Below are positions 7,519 through 16,056 of a DNA stretch of 62,050 nucleotides, one piece after another. The notes below the pieces were generated by a model. That model ran no database searches, was not told where the DNA came from, and saw nothing but the letters and a program-made list of their open reading frames with translations. The stretch's first letter is position 1. Each line of letters opens with the position of its first letter. The position numbers and the translations under genes are program-made. This DNA is from Oscillospiraceae bacterium Zagget12 (lineage in GTDB: Bacteria; Bacillota; Clostridia; UBA1381), in the NCBI GenBank assembly GCA_001941225.1, contig MSHM01000023.1, positions 128,888 to 190,937 on the forward strand. The letters are read 5' to 3'.

Positions 7519-8745
7519 TCATTCCCCGGAGCTTTCCGTAAGGCGAACCTGTATTTCCATTGTTTCGCCGTCTCTGAGGATTTTGAAGGTCAGATAATCG
7601 CCCACCTGCTTGGAGTCACGAATTTCATTGATTTCGTCCGTAGAAGAAACCTTCTGACCGTCCACTTCAAGTATCATATCGTATGCTTTAAGACCTGCCT
7701 CATCGGCGCCGCTGCCTTCGGTAACGCCCGCGATGAAGAGTCCGTAGCTTGTTTCCTTAACACTTATTCCGACAAACGGTCTGCCCGTAACATATCCCGA
7801 TGTCATAAGCTCCTCGATTATGGGCTTTGCCTCCGATATGGCGATTGCGAATCCCATACCCTCTACGCCCGTGGTTGACAGCTTAACCGAGTTAATGCCG
7901 ATAACCTCGCCGTATTGGTTTATCAAAGCTCCGCCCGAATTACCGGAGTTAATCGCCGCGTCTGTCTGCAAAAGGTTATATGTTCTGTTATCTATTGTCA
8001 TAGTTCTGTTTACCGCGCTTATGATGCCCGATGTAACAGAGCCGGAAAATTCCTGACCCATCGGGTTGCCTATCGCAACTGCCAGCTCACCGACCTCAAC
8101 CGTTGTTGAATCGCCGAGAGTCGCCGCCGTAAGCTCCGTTGTGCCCGGGTCTATTTTCAAAACCGCAAGGTCTGTTTTTGTATCCTGACCTACAATCGTC
8201 GCGGTAAACTCCTCGCCGGTGTTAAGAATTACCGATACTTCGTCCGCGCCGTCGATAACGTGCTGGTTGGTTACTATATATCCGTCCTCCTGGAATATTA
8301 TTCCGGAGCCGCTGCCCTGCTCAACCGTTTCGGTGTCCTCCGAATCGGAGCTGTAGTAATATCTGCCCGAAAACGGGTCGTAATATTTTTGCGTGGATAC
8401 CGTTGTTTTATTTATAACACCTACAACGCTCGGACCGACTTGCGCCGCGATTTCGGGAATTGTAAGAACTTTCTTTCCGTTTTTATATGTGGTAAGCTCA
8501 GCGCTGCTGCTTGATGATGAATCGCTTTCGGTGGTTACCGCGCTTGCTATTGTTGACTGCGTTTGCACGGAGTCTGTATTCTTTAATGTGAAATACATTC
8601 CCGTTCCGAAAACTCCCGCTGTAAATATGCTTGCCGCCAATGCCGAGCATATCGCCGTAAGCCATACTCTCTGTTTCTTTTCTTTCTTCGGTTTCGCATT
8701 ATAAACAACTAAGTCTGTAGACTCTGTATACGGGTACTTTTTCAT
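7519..8745 (-). CDS. htrA: HtrA/DegP-like membrane-anchored serine protease
   Basis: 408 aa; extracytoplasmic quality-control protease. Order of parts: a basic cytoplasmic tail (KPKKEKKQR), one membrane anchor (about residues 30-50), a Ser/Thr-rich linker, a trypsin-like domain, and a C-terminal PDZ domain (about 310-400). The catalytic triad is complete: His in TNQHVIDGA, Asp in KTDLAVLKI, Ser in NSGNSGGALI. A Tyr/Ser-rich insert (KYYDPFSGRYYYSSDSED) before the protease core is typical of Clostridia. The start is ATG 8745: AGGAGG ends 9 nt upstream, whereas two earlier in-frame ATGs abut the ribosome site. It is transcribed alone; no strong promoter was recognised. Confidence 0.93.
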   Translation of the reverse strand: MKKYPYTESTDLVVYNAKPKKEKKQRVWLTAICSALAASIFTAGVFGTGMYFTLKNTDSVQTQSTIASAVTTESDSSSSSSAELTTYKNGKKVLTIPEIAAQVGPSVVGVINKTTVSTQKYYDPFSGRYYYSSDSEDTETVEQGSGSGIIFQEDGYIVTNQHVIDGADEVSVILNTGEEFTATIVGQDTKTDLAVLKIDPGTTELTAATLGDSTTVEVGELAVAIGNPMGQEFSGSVTSGIISAVNRTMTIDNRTYNLLQTDAAINSGNSGGALINQYGEVIGINSVKLSTTGVEGMGFAIAISEAKPIIEELMTSGYVTGRPFVGISVKETSYGLFIAGVTEGSGADEAGLKAYDMILEVDGQKVSSTDEINEIRDSKQVGDYLTFKILRDGETMEIQVRLTESSGE

Positions 8746-8909
8746 GATCATCATCCTCCTTATTATCCATTATTAGCAAAATCATTAAAATTCATACTCA
8801 GTATATCTCTTCCTTGACTATGGCTATATCATACAATACACTTTTGACACTGGTATGAATTAAATGTAAATAGAAATCGTTGATTTTATGAACAAATTGT
8901 GAACAGGTA

Positions 8910-8938
8910 TTGACAAACCGGTGTAATAGGAATAGAAT
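8910..8938 (+). promoter_or_regulatory. Promoter of polA
   Basis: TTGACA (8910-8915), 17 nt, TAGAAT (8933-8938). The resulting leader is about 135 nt and contains the palindromic repeat at 8995-9036. Confidence 0.75.
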
Positions 8939-8994
8939 ATTTATAAATGCGAATTATTTGCAATTAAAATGTGAAAGATAAATGGAGTAAGGCT

Positions 8995-9036
8995 GGCTCC
9001 CCTAATAGGGGAGCTGTCACGAAGTGACTGAGGGGT
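8995..9036. repeat. Short palindromic repeat in the polA leader
   Basis: Two adjacent hairpins: GCTCCCC/GGGGAGC (8996-9014) and GTCAC/GTGAC (9016-9028), then TGAGGGGT. The same building style (short GC stems, 'gaagtgactgaggg') appears in the repeat clusters at 11.8 and 30.7 kb, so it is probably a degenerate member of that family. Confidence 0.5.
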
Positions 9037-9079
9037 CTTGCGCGATATTTTTGTATTTATCAAAGAAAGGGAAAACCGA

Positions 9080-11692
9080 ATGAAAAAGCTACTCATAATC
9101 GACTCAAACAGTATATTAAACCGCGCGTTTTACGGAGTGCGCTACCTCTCAACAAAGGACGGCACTCCGACGAACGCGATATACGGCTTTTTGAATATCC
9201 TGCTAAAGCTTATAAAGGAGCAGGAGCCTGATTATATCTGCGCCGCGTTTGACGTTAAGGCGCCGACCTTTCGCCATAAGCAGTATGAGGGATATAAGGC
9301 GCAGCGCAAGCCGATGCCGGAGGGACTTGCCGCGCAGATGCCGATAGCCAAGGAGGTTCTGCGCGCGATGAATATAACAATCCTTGAAAAGGAGGGTTAT
9401 GAGGCGGACGACATTATAGGAACAGTCGCGCGTATTTGCTCGGAGCAGGAAATAAGCTGCTTTATCGCCACCGGCGATAAGGACGATTTGCAGCTTGCAA
9501 GCGATAAAACAAGGGTTATATTGACCGTTACAAAGTCGGGATATAATGAAACCATAGTATATGACGATAACGCGGTAAAGGAGCGTTACCGCGTCACGCC
9601 GTCGGAATTTATAGACATAAAGGCGCTTATGGGCGACCCGTCGGATAATATCCCGGGCGTCAAGGGCATAGGCGAAAAGACTGCGATGAGCCTTATTGAA
9701 AAGTATCACAGCATTGAGTATATTTATGAGAATATTGACGATATTGGTTTAAAGGGCGCGATGCTCCAAAAGCTGAAGGATGGCAAGGATATGGCGTTTA
9801 TGTCTAAGGAGCTTGCTACGATTGATGTAAACACCCCGATTGACTTTTCCGCGGAGGACTGCGTGTTTAACGGCTTTTCCTCAAGCGCGGGACTGTATGA
9901 TATTTTAAAGCGGTTGGAACTTAACAGCATAATAAAGAAACTTGATTTGTCAGCGGAGGGCGCGGAGCGCGCGGCGGAGGATATTTTTGACGGCTTTAAG
10001 TATGAAACCGATATAACCGCGCTGTATTCAAAGGATAAAAGCCTGCCGATTGTGCTTGATTTTGACGGCGATAATATAAGCGCGGTTGCCATAGGCGGCG
10101 AAAAACGCGCGGCTGTAGTGAGCGGAGATAACGCGGCGGACGCGGCAAAGCAAATACTTGAAAACGCGGATATACCGAAAATCCTGTTTGACGCAAAGGA
10201 AACGATTGTCAAGCTGAACGGCAGAATCGATATAAAAAATATATGTGACGATACCGCGATTGCCGCATATCTTGTAGACCCCGCAAGGAGCGAATACACG
10301 ATTGAAAAGCTGGCGGAGGAATATTTCGGCGCTGAGATTGAAAAGCCGGAGGCTAAGCAGCTGTCGCTTTTGGAGGAGGACGAGAGCAACAATGACGAAT
10401 ACCTTGCCAAATGCGCTTTCGCGCTCGGAAAGTTGAATGAAAAAATAGGTGAAAAAATAAAGGAAAACGGACAGGAAATGCTGTACCGCGAGGTGGAGCT
10501 GTCGCTTGTCACGGTACTCGCGCATCTTGAGATAAACGGATTTCTTGTCGATGATGAGCAGCTCAAGGCGTTTTCCGAAAAGCTCGGCGAAAAAATAGAC
10601 ACGCTGACAAAGGAAATATATATCCTTGCGGACGAAAAGTTTAATATAAATTCACCCAAACAGCTTGGCATAATTTTGTTTGAAAAGCTCGGGTTAAAGC
10701 CCGCGAAGAAAACAAGAAAAGGCTACGCGACCAATGCGGACGTGCTTGAAAAGCTGATGGATAAGCACCCGATAATAAATTTAATTATGGAGTATAGGCA
10801 GTTTACAAAGCTGAAAAGCACCTATTGCGACGGACTCGCGGCGGTGGTAAATCGCGAAACGCACCGCATACATTCGGTGTTTACGCAGACCGTAACGGTG
10901 ACGGGAAGATTATCGTCCACCGAGCCGAATTTGCAGAATATTCCGACACGCACGGAGCTGGGACGTGAAATACGGAAAATGTTCGTGGCGCAGGACGGAT
11001 ATGTGCTTGTGGACGCCGACTATTCACAGATTGAGCTTAGAGTTTTGGCGCATATAGCAAACGACGAAACTATGATAAACGCGTTTAAAAATAACGAGGA
11101 TATTCACTCCGTTACGGCGTCGCAGGTGCTGGGAATACCGCTTGACGAGGTGACAAAGGAGCAGCGCTCGAGCGCGAAGGCGGTTAATTTCGGCATAGTT
11201 TACGGAATAGGTGAGTTCTCGCTCGCGCAGGATTTGCATATATCCGTAAAGGAGGCGCGGGCATATATAGACAGCTATCTCGAAAAGTATCACGGTGTGC
11301 GCCGATATATGGAGGATATAAAGGAAAAGGCAAAACGGGACGGATATGTAAAGACTTTGATGAACCGAATACGATATATTCCCGAATTAAAGTCGCCGAG
11401 TTTCAATATGCGCCAGTTCGGCGAGCGCGTCGCGCTCAACACGCCGATACAGGGAACGGCGGCGGATATTATAAAGCTCGCGATGGTAAGAGTGGATCAA
11501 AGGCTTATCAGTGAGGGATTGAAGTCGCGCCTGATTTTGCAGGTGCATGACGAGCTGATTGTAGAGGCGGCGGAGAATGAAGTCGATGCCGTGAAAAAAA
11601 TACTCGCCGAGGAAATGCAGGGCGCAATGGATTTAAGCGTTCCGCTTAAGGTGGATATGTCGGTGGGGCATAGCTGGTATGACGCAAAGTAG
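9080..11692 (+). CDS. polA: DNA polymerase I
   Basis: 870 aa; gap filling and Okazaki primer removal. Domains: 5'-3' exonuclease (about 1-290, with ADDIIGT and the helix-hairpin-helix GVKGIGEKTA), a degenerate 3'-5' exonuclease-like domain (about 300-460), and a family A polymerase (about 470-870) with motif A VDADYSQIELR, the O-helix RSSAKAVNFGIVYG, and motif C LQVHDELIVE. In the proofreading domain the D-x-E of Exo I reads DFDGD and the Exo II Asp region is not recognisable, so proofreading is probably lost, as in several Bacillota Pol I enzymes. The start is ATG 9080, preceded by AAAGGG; an in-frame start at 9038 would sit in the leader repeat. Confidence 0.95.
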   Translation: MKKLLIIDSNSILNRAFYGVRYLSTKDGTPTNAIYGFLNILLKLIKEQEPDYICAAFDVKAPTFRHKQYEGYKAQRKPMPEGLAAQMPIAKEVLRAMNITILEKEGYEADDIIGTVARICSEQEISCFIATGDKDDLQLASDKTRVILTVTKSGYNETIVYDDNAVKERYRVTPSEFIDIKALMGDPSDNIPGVKGIGEKTAMSLIEKYHSIEYIYENIDDIGLKGAMLQKLKDGKDMAFMSKELATIDVNTPIDFSAEDCVFNGFSSSAGLYDILKRLELNSIIKKLDLSAEGAERAAEDIFDGFKYETDITALYSKDKSLPIVLDFDGDNISAVAIGGEKRAAVVSGDNAADAAKQILENADIPKILFDAKETIVKLNGRIDIKNICDDTAIAAYLVDPARSEYTIEKLAEEYFGAEIEKPEAKQLSLLEEDESNNDEYLAKCAFALGKLNEKIGEKIKENGQEMLYREVELSLVTVLAHLEINGFLVDDEQLKAFSEKLGEKIDTLTKEIYILADEKFNINSPKQLGIILFEKLGLKPAKKTRKGYATNADVLEKLMDKHPIINLIMEYRQFTKLKSTYCDGLAAVVNRETHRIHSVFTQTVTVTGRLSSTEPNLQNIPTRTELGREIRKMFVAQDGYVLVDADYSQIELRVLAHIANDETMINAFKNNEDIHSVTASQVLGIPLDEVTKEQRSSAKAVNFGIVYGIGEFSLAQDLHISVKEARAYIDSYLEKYHGVRRYMEDIKEKAKRDGYVKTLMNRIRYIPELKSPSFNMRQFGERVALNTPIQGTAADIIKLAMVRVDQRLISEGLKSRLILQVHDELIVEAAENEVDAVKKILAEEMQGAMDLSVPLKVDMSVGHSWYDAK

Positions 11693-12190
11693 GAATTGAC
11701 GGCTTGTTAATTTTCCGCATCTTGCCCGCTTTACGCTCGGGGCGGTACACACAGAATGGAATTTTAGTTTAGGTGAGAAACGCTTTGCGAAAGATTTTCA
11801 AGGCTTTGCCTTGAAAATCACCCTCATCCGTCAGCCCATCGATTTGCTTTACAAATCGATGGGCTGACACCTTCCCCTAAGGGGAAGGCTTAGTGACTGC
11901 GGCAAATATGGTTAGCCTTCCCTTGGGGGAAGGTGGCATTTGCGAAGCAAATGACGGATGAGGGATTCGCGCGACCACAAGGGTCGCCCCTACGAAACGG
12001 GTCGTCGAGGCGCCGACCCCTACGAAAAAGTTAAATTTGCGGCAGAATTGTAGGGGCGGGCATTGCCCGCCCGCGGGCGCCCAATGGGCGTCCTCTACGA
12101 AGTGCAGAGAGGAATCCCTCAGTCGCTTACGAGTTGTCGTTTCCATACGCATCAAAACCACAATTTACAACAATGAAAGGAAAAACAAAT
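11693..12190. other. Repeat-rich intergenic region between polA and znuA
   Basis: About 500 bp without a gene. It holds a compound palindrome (11821-11964), a unit CGACC-acaa-GGGTCGCCCCTACGA near 11971-11995, and GC-rich hairpins around 12052-12098 (GGGCGGGC/GCCCGCCC and CGGGCGCCC/GGGCG). AATCCCTCAGTCGCTTACG (12113-12131) closes the block and has a close parallel near 30769. No clear promoter or Zur box for znuA was recognised. Confidence 0.65.
11821..11964. repeat. MITE-like compound palindrome, copy A
   Basis: Outer inverted repeats CCCTCATCCGTC (11821-11832) and GACGGATGAGGG (11953-11964) enclose nested hairpins: a 17-bp stem centred near 11854, CTTCCCC/GGGGAAG (11871-11887), and CTTCCC/GGGGAAG again (11918-11932). 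Copy B at 30911-31035 has the same outer ends and the same inner GACACCTTCCCC and GGGGAAGGTGGCA blocks with different hairpin fillings. No coding potential; probably non-autonomous. Confidence 0.7.
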
Positions 12191-13027
12191 ATGAAAAAAA
12201 TTATACCCATAATAACAGCGCTAATGCTGCTCACTTCCTGCGGAACGGAGGTGGCGGAGAGCGGCAAGCCGGTGGTTTACACCTCATTTTACGCTATGAA
12301 TGATTTTGCTCTCACGGTCGGCGGCGGTGATATTGAGCTTTACAACATAGTTCCGTCGGGAACAGAGCCGCACGATTTTGAGCCGACCGCCTCGGATATG
12401 GCAAAGCTCTCCGACGCGGATATATTCATTTACAACGGCGCGGGTATGGAGCATTGGGCGGAGGACATTGCGGATACTCTTCCCGAAACCGTAACGGTGG
12501 TATGCGCGTCGGACGCGGTCGAGGTTACGGACGCCGATCCGCACGTTTGGCTGAATCTTGAAAATGCAAAGCAGCAATTACAGCTTATATGCGCCGCGCT
12601 TTCGGAGGCTGACAGTGAAAACGCGGATAATTACAGCCAAAGAACCGACGATTATATCGCGCAGATAGACGCAATTAAGACGGAGTATGAAAACGCCGGA
12701 CTTAACGGAAAGCGTTTGTTCGTAACCCACGGCGCGTACAGCTATTTGTGTGATGAGTTCGGTATGGAGCAGACCGCGCTGGAGGGCATTTCCGGCGACA
12801 GCGACCCGTCACCCGCACAAATGGCGAAAATTGTAGACGAGATAAAAGCCGAGGGCGCCAAGTGCATTTTCTACGACCCTCTTGATGGCGATAAAACGGC
12901 GAATGCCGTTGCCGCGGAGGCGGGGATAGAGGCTCTTCCGCTTTACACCTTTGAGGGTGACGGCGAGGGGCGCGATTACGTCACTATTATGAGAGAGAAC
13001 CTTGAACAGCTAAAGAAGGGGATTTAA
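12191..13027 (+). CDS. znuA: Zinc/manganese ABC transporter substrate-binding lipoprotein
   Basis: 278 aa; cluster A-I metal-binding lipoprotein that delivers Zn2+ or Mn2+ to the ABC permease. A signal peptide ends in the lipobox LLTSC with the lipidated Cys at residue 17. Metal ligands typical of the family are visible: His in EPHDFEP, His in DPHVWLN, His in THGAYSY, and an acidic residue in the YDPLDGD segment. There is no His-rich loop, which is more usual in zinc-specific members, so Mn cannot be excluded; the adjacent Fur-family gene favours zinc. ATG 12191 is chosen because the signal peptide starts there (MKKIIPII). Its stop overlaps the next ATG by one base. Confidence 0.9.
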   Translation: MKKIIPIITALMLLTSCGTEVAESGKPVVYTSFYAMNDFALTVGGGDIELYNIVPSGTEPHDFEPTASDMAKLSDADIFIYNGAGMEHWAEDIADTLPETVTVVCASDAVEVTDADPHVWLNLENAKQQLQLICAALSEADSENADNYSQRTDDYIAQIDAIKTEYENAGLNGKRLFVTHGAYSYLCDEFGMEQTALEGISGDSDPSPAQMAKIVDEIKAEGAKCIFYDPLDGDKTANAVAAEAGIEALPLYTFEGDGEGRDYVTIMRENLEQLKKGI

Positions 13028-13767
13028 TGGAGCAGGAAATTTTAAGGATTGAAAATTTGTATTTTAACTATTCGGACGCGTCTGTGCTGCGCGACGTGAA
13101 TTTCACCTTACATAAGGGAGATTTTCTCGGAATAATCGGCGCGAACGGCGCGGGCAAAAGCACACTTATAAAAATAATATTAAAAATACTCCCGTATTCT
13201 CAGGGAAAAATAACACTGTTCGGACAGGATTTGTCAAGATTCAAGGACAATTATAAGATTGGTTATGTTTCGCAAAAGGCAAATTCCTTTAACAGTGACT
13301 TTCCGGCGACCGTAAAGGAGGTTGTAATGGCGAACCTTTACAGTCGAAAGGGACTTTTCAGACGCTATACAAGGGAGGATTATGAAAAGCTCCGTATAGT
13401 GCTTGACAAGGTTGGAATGTCCGGCTTTGAGAATAAGCTTATAGGCAAGCTGTCGGGCGGACAGCAACAGAGGATTTTTATAGCGCGCGCTCTCATCTCC
13501 GAGCCGGAGCTGCTGCTTATGGACGAGCCGACAGTGGGCGTTGACGCGAAATCCGTAAGGCAGATAATGGATATAATCACCGATTTAAACAATCAGGGTA
13601 TGACTATCATAATGACCAATCACGATACGCCGGAGCTTGTCAAGGTATCGGGAAAACTGCTTATCTTTTGCGAGCATGGCAACGGCGAATTTGTCAGCAG
13701 GAATAATCTTACAATGGAGCAGATAAACGATATATTCGCGGGAAGGAGGACGCATCATCATGCCTGA
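13027..13767 (+). CDS. znuC: Zinc/manganese ABC transporter ATPase
   Basis: 246 aa; cytoplasmic ATP-binding subunit of the metal importer. Walker A GANGAGKST (about residues 39-47), Q-loop GYVSQKA, ABC signature LSGGQQQR, Walker B LLLMDEPTVGVD and switch His in TNHDT are all intact. It is coupled by a 1-nt overlap to znuA and an 8-nt overlap to znuB. The C-terminus ends HHHA, which could weakly bind metal. Confidence 0.93.
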   Translation: MEQEILRIENLYFNYSDASVLRDVNFTLHKGDFLGIIGANGAGKSTLIKIILKILPYSQGKITLFGQDLSRFKDNYKIGYVSQKANSFNSDFPATVKEVVMANLYSRKGLFRRYTREDYEKLRIVLDKVGMSGFENKLIGKLSGGQQQRIFIARALISEPELLLMDEPTVGVDAKSVRQIMDIITDLNNQGMTIIMTNHDTPELVKVSGKLLIFCEHGNGEFVSRNNLTMEQINDIFAGRRTHHHA

Positions 13768-14566
13768 GATTTTTCAATATGAATTTATGCGCCGCGCCTT
13801 TTTTGTCGCGGTAATAATAGCGGTGATTGCTCCGTGCATAGGCACGTCCATAGTGTTAAAGCGGCTTTCCGCTATCGGCGATGCCGCGTCGCACAGCGCG
13901 CTTGCGGGAATTGCTTTCGGACTTGTGATGGGAATAAATCCCATTCTCGGCGCGGTGCTGTTTTCCGTGTTCGCGGTGCTTGGCATTGAGGCGCTGAGAA
14001 AGGCGTTCGGGAAATATTCCGAGATTGCGACTGTGGTTGTGATGTCGGCGGGAATAGGACTTACGGCGGTGCTGTCGGGGTTCATAACAAGCGGCTCAAG
14101 CAATTTAAACAGCTTTCTTTTCGGCTCCATTGTGGCAATATCGGATTTTGAAATGTACCTTACAATAGGTCTTGGCATTGCGGTTATAATCGTGTCGGCG
14201 CTGCTTTATAAGGAATTGTTTTTCGTCACCTTTGACGAGGAGGCGGCAAGGCTTTCCGGAGTGCCGGTAAACGGAATAAACACGGTGATTATGCTGCTCA
14301 CGGCGGTTACGGTTTCTGTGGCATCGAGAATAGTCGGCGCGCTTATGATTTCGTCGCTGTTGGTAATACCCGTGGCGGCGGCTATGATGGTGGCGAAAAG
14401 CTATAAGCAGACGGTGTGGCTGTCGATAGGCTTTGCGGAAATATTCACCGTGGCGGGACTGTTCATATCATATTATATGGACTTGCGTCCCGGCGGAACC
14501 ATTGTGCTTTTGGGCGTGATATTTTTGATTTGCGTGATGATTCTCACACGTAAAAGAAGAAGGTGA
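13760..14566 (+). CDS. znuB: Zinc/manganese ABC transporter permease
   Basis: 268 aa; ABC-3 family integral membrane permease with about eight hydrophobic segments. The conserved loop facing the ATPase is seen around DEEAARLSGVPVN (about residues 157-169). The IGDAASHSALAGIAFG segment near the N-terminus is characteristic of the family. It overlaps znuC by 8 nt; the Fur-family gene starts 6 nt downstream. Confidence 0.93.
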   Translation: MPEIFQYEFMRRAFFVAVIIAVIAPCIGTSIVLKRLSAIGDAASHSALAGIAFGLVMGINPILGAVLFSVFAVLGIEALRKAFGKYSEIATVVVMSAGIGLTAVLSGFITSGSSNLNSFLFGSIVAISDFEMYLTIGLGIAVIIVSALLYKELFFVTFDEEAARLSGVPVNGINTVIMLLTAVTVSVASRIVGALMISSLLVIPVAAAMMVAKSYKQTVWLSIGFAEIFTVAGLFISYYMDLRPGGTIVLLGVIFLICVMILTRKRRR

Positions 14567-14572
14567 CGGGGA

Positions 14573-14968
14573 ATGGAGATTAACAAAATTCTTTATGACG
14601 CGGGACTTAAATGCACAAAACAGCGTATAAGCGTTATGGAATCGCTCCTATGCGCCAAGGCTCCTATGACGGCGGAAAACATATATGAAAGCGTAGACGG
14701 AATGTCGCTCTCCACGGTTTACAGAATAGTCGAAAGGCTTTGCGAAAAGGGAATAGTAAGGAAAAACACCATACAGGACAGCGATAAATTTTATTATGAG
14801 CTTACAAGCGGCGGTCACCGCCATTACGCGATATGCTTAGGCTGCAAGAGTATGAAATATGTGGATATATGTCCTGTTAATGCTCCGCATATAGATAACT
14901 TCACCGTAACAGGGCATAAGCTTGAAATATACGGCTACTGTGATGAATGTAAAAATAAGGGACACTAA
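14573..14968 (+). CDS. zur: Fur-family metalloregulator, probably Zur
   Basis: 131 aa; DNA-binding repressor with an N-terminal winged helix (about 1-80, recognition helix near SLSTVYRIVERL) and a C-terminal metal-binding dimerisation domain. Two CxxC pairs (CLGC and CDEC) form the structural zinc site, and the HRHYAIC segment supplies regulatory ligands. Being last in the znu operon points to zinc-dependent feedback control; PerR or Fur cannot be excluded from sequence alone. The last codons (AAG GGA CAC TAA) and the stop lie inside a GGGACACTAAA repeat, so the C-terminal residues KGH probably come from the repeat. Confidence 0.88.
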   Translation: MEINKILYDAGLKCTKQRISVMESLLCAKAPMTAENIYESVDGMSLSTVYRIVERLCEKGIVRKNTIQDSDKFYYELTSGGHRHYAICLGCKSMKYVDICPVNAPHIDNFTVTGHKLEIYGYCDECKNKGH

Positions 14969-15004
14969 ATATAAGGGACACTAAAATGTTTTAGTGTCCC
15001 TTAT
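14959..15004. repeat. GGGACACTAAA repeat pair and hairpin at the zur 3' end
   Basis: Direct copies of GGGACACTAAA at 14959-14969 and 14975-14985, plus the inverted copy TTTAGTGTCCC at 14990-15000. The second and inverted copies form a perfect 16-bp stem (14971-14986 with 14989-15004) that may act as a terminator, although only a weak T-rich tail follows. The first copy contains the zur stop codon. The same 11-mer occurs three times in mutL. Confidence 0.75.
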
Positions 15005-15079
15005 TCTGTTGTGTCATAAAGCTGTCCTCCGTTTCATAATCTAATATACAGACGGATTTTGGAAGGAGGGATAGAAATA

Positions 15080-15949
15080 ATGTGTTACGATTATTCAAAG
15101 CTGCAAAAGGATATAAAGCTGCTTACGGATAATTACAATATAATTAAAGGCTTTTCAATAGGAAAAAGCGTTATGGAAAAGGATATTCCGTGTCTCAAAA
15201 TCGGTGCGGGAAAGAAGAAACTTTTTTTGGGCGGTGCGTATCACGGACTTGAATATCTCACGACGGCGTTCTTGATGAAATTTCTTTCAAATTACGCCGC
15301 AAGACTTATGACGGAAACGGAGTATTTCGGCTATGACATAAAAAATTTGTATAACTCTGTCACCTTGTATACGGTTCCCATGGTAAATCCCGACGGAGTG
15401 GATATTGCCGTGAACGGTTTGGATATAACCAACGAATTTCATAGGCATCTTATAAGCGTGGTCGGAATACACAGCTTTAATCAGGTATGGCAGGCGAACG
15501 CGAGAGGCGTTGACATAAACCATAATTTCGACGCGGACTGGCGTATGGTGGCGGAAAGACCGTCGCCGTCAAAATACAGCGGAGAATATGTTGAATCCGA
15601 GCCCGAAACGAGGGCGCTTGTGAATTTTATACGCGCCGAGAGCTTTGATATGCTGCTTGCGTTTCATAGTCAAGGCAAGGAAATATATTATGATTTTGAC
15701 GGTATGACCGGTGAACGGTCGATTGAGATTGCGAGAAAAATGGCGGAGGAAAGCGGTTATGCCGTGCGCGTTCCCGAGGGCAGCGCCGCGTTCGGCGGGT
15801 GCAAGGACTGGTTTATAAAGGAATTCGGCAGAGAGGGATTTACCGTGGAAATTGGGCAGGGAACAAACCCGCTGCCTATGAGTATGCTCGATGATGTATA
15901 TGAGGAGAATGCTAAAATTATATTGTGCGCGATGAATGAATGCAAATAA
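15080..15949 (+). CDS. M14 family zinc carboxypeptidase, probable gamma-D-Glu-meso-DAP peptidase
   Basis: 289 aa; M14C-like metallopeptidase that cleaves peptidoglycan stem peptides, probably the gamma-D-glutamyl-meso-diaminopimelate bond. Zinc ligands are His and Glu in YHGLEY (HxxE, about residues 61-64) and His in LAFHSQG. The NPDGVD and ARGVDINHNFDADW motifs are characteristic of the subfamily, and the catalytic Glu is in FTVEIGQG. No signal peptide or LysM domain is present, so a cytoplasmic role in peptide recycling is likely. The start is ATG 15080, after GGAGGG at 15064-15069; an in-frame TTG at 15059 lies before the ribosome site. Confidence 0.85.
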   Translation: MCYDYSKLQKDIKLLTDNYNIIKGFSIGKSVMEKDIPCLKIGAGKKKLFLGGAYHGLEYLTTAFLMKFLSNYAARLMTETEYFGYDIKNLYNSVTLYTVPMVNPDGVDIAVNGLDITNEFHRHLISVVGIHSFNQVWQANARGVDINHNFDADWRMVAERPSPSKYSGEYVESEPETRALVNFIRAESFDMLLAFHSQGKEIYYDFDGMTGERSIEIARKMAEESGYAVRVPEGSAAFGGCKDWFIKEFGREGFTVEIGQGTNPLPMSMLDDVYEENAKIILCAMNECK

Positions 15950-15977
15950 GCTGTCGGCAAACAGTCAACAACGAAAA

Positions 15978-16003
15978 AAGCGGTGTTCCTTGGAACACCG
16001 CTT
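15978..16003 (-). terminator. Terminator hairpin for the zinc-ribbon membrane protein gene
   Basis: A 12-bp perfect stem AAGCGGTGTTCC/GGAACACCGCTT with a 2-nt loop, preceded on the plus strand by an A-run, which is a T-run on the minus strand. Confidence 0.75.
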
Positions 16004-16010
16004 AAGCCGT

Positions 16011-16049
16011 GCAGACAAAACCTTTGCGGTTTTGTCTGCGTTTATTTTT
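16011..16049 (+). terminator. Terminator of the M14 peptidase gene
   Basis: A 12-bp stem GCAGACAAAACC/GGTTTTGTCTGC (16011-16022 with 16028-16039), 5-nt loop, followed by GTTTATTTTT. Confidence 0.8.
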
Positions 16050-16056
16050 GCCGTAA

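Larger units (their letters stand above)
8746..9079. other. Intergenic region between htrA and polA
   Basis: 334 bp between divergent genes. It contains the polA promoter (8910-8938) and a palindromic repeat (8995-9036). The htrA-proximal part (8755-8905) is AT-rich; no convincing -35/-10 pair for htrA was found. No small gene is supported. Confidence 0.6.

Noticed and set aside
11877-12161. A 94-codon minus-strand frame in the polA-znuA gap
   Set aside because: It consists of palindromic repeat sequence, and a similar frame appears in the other repeat cluster for the same reason.
12100-12190. A Zur box before znuA
   Set aside because: No palindrome similar to TCGTAAT-N-ATTACGA was found; only repeat sequence.
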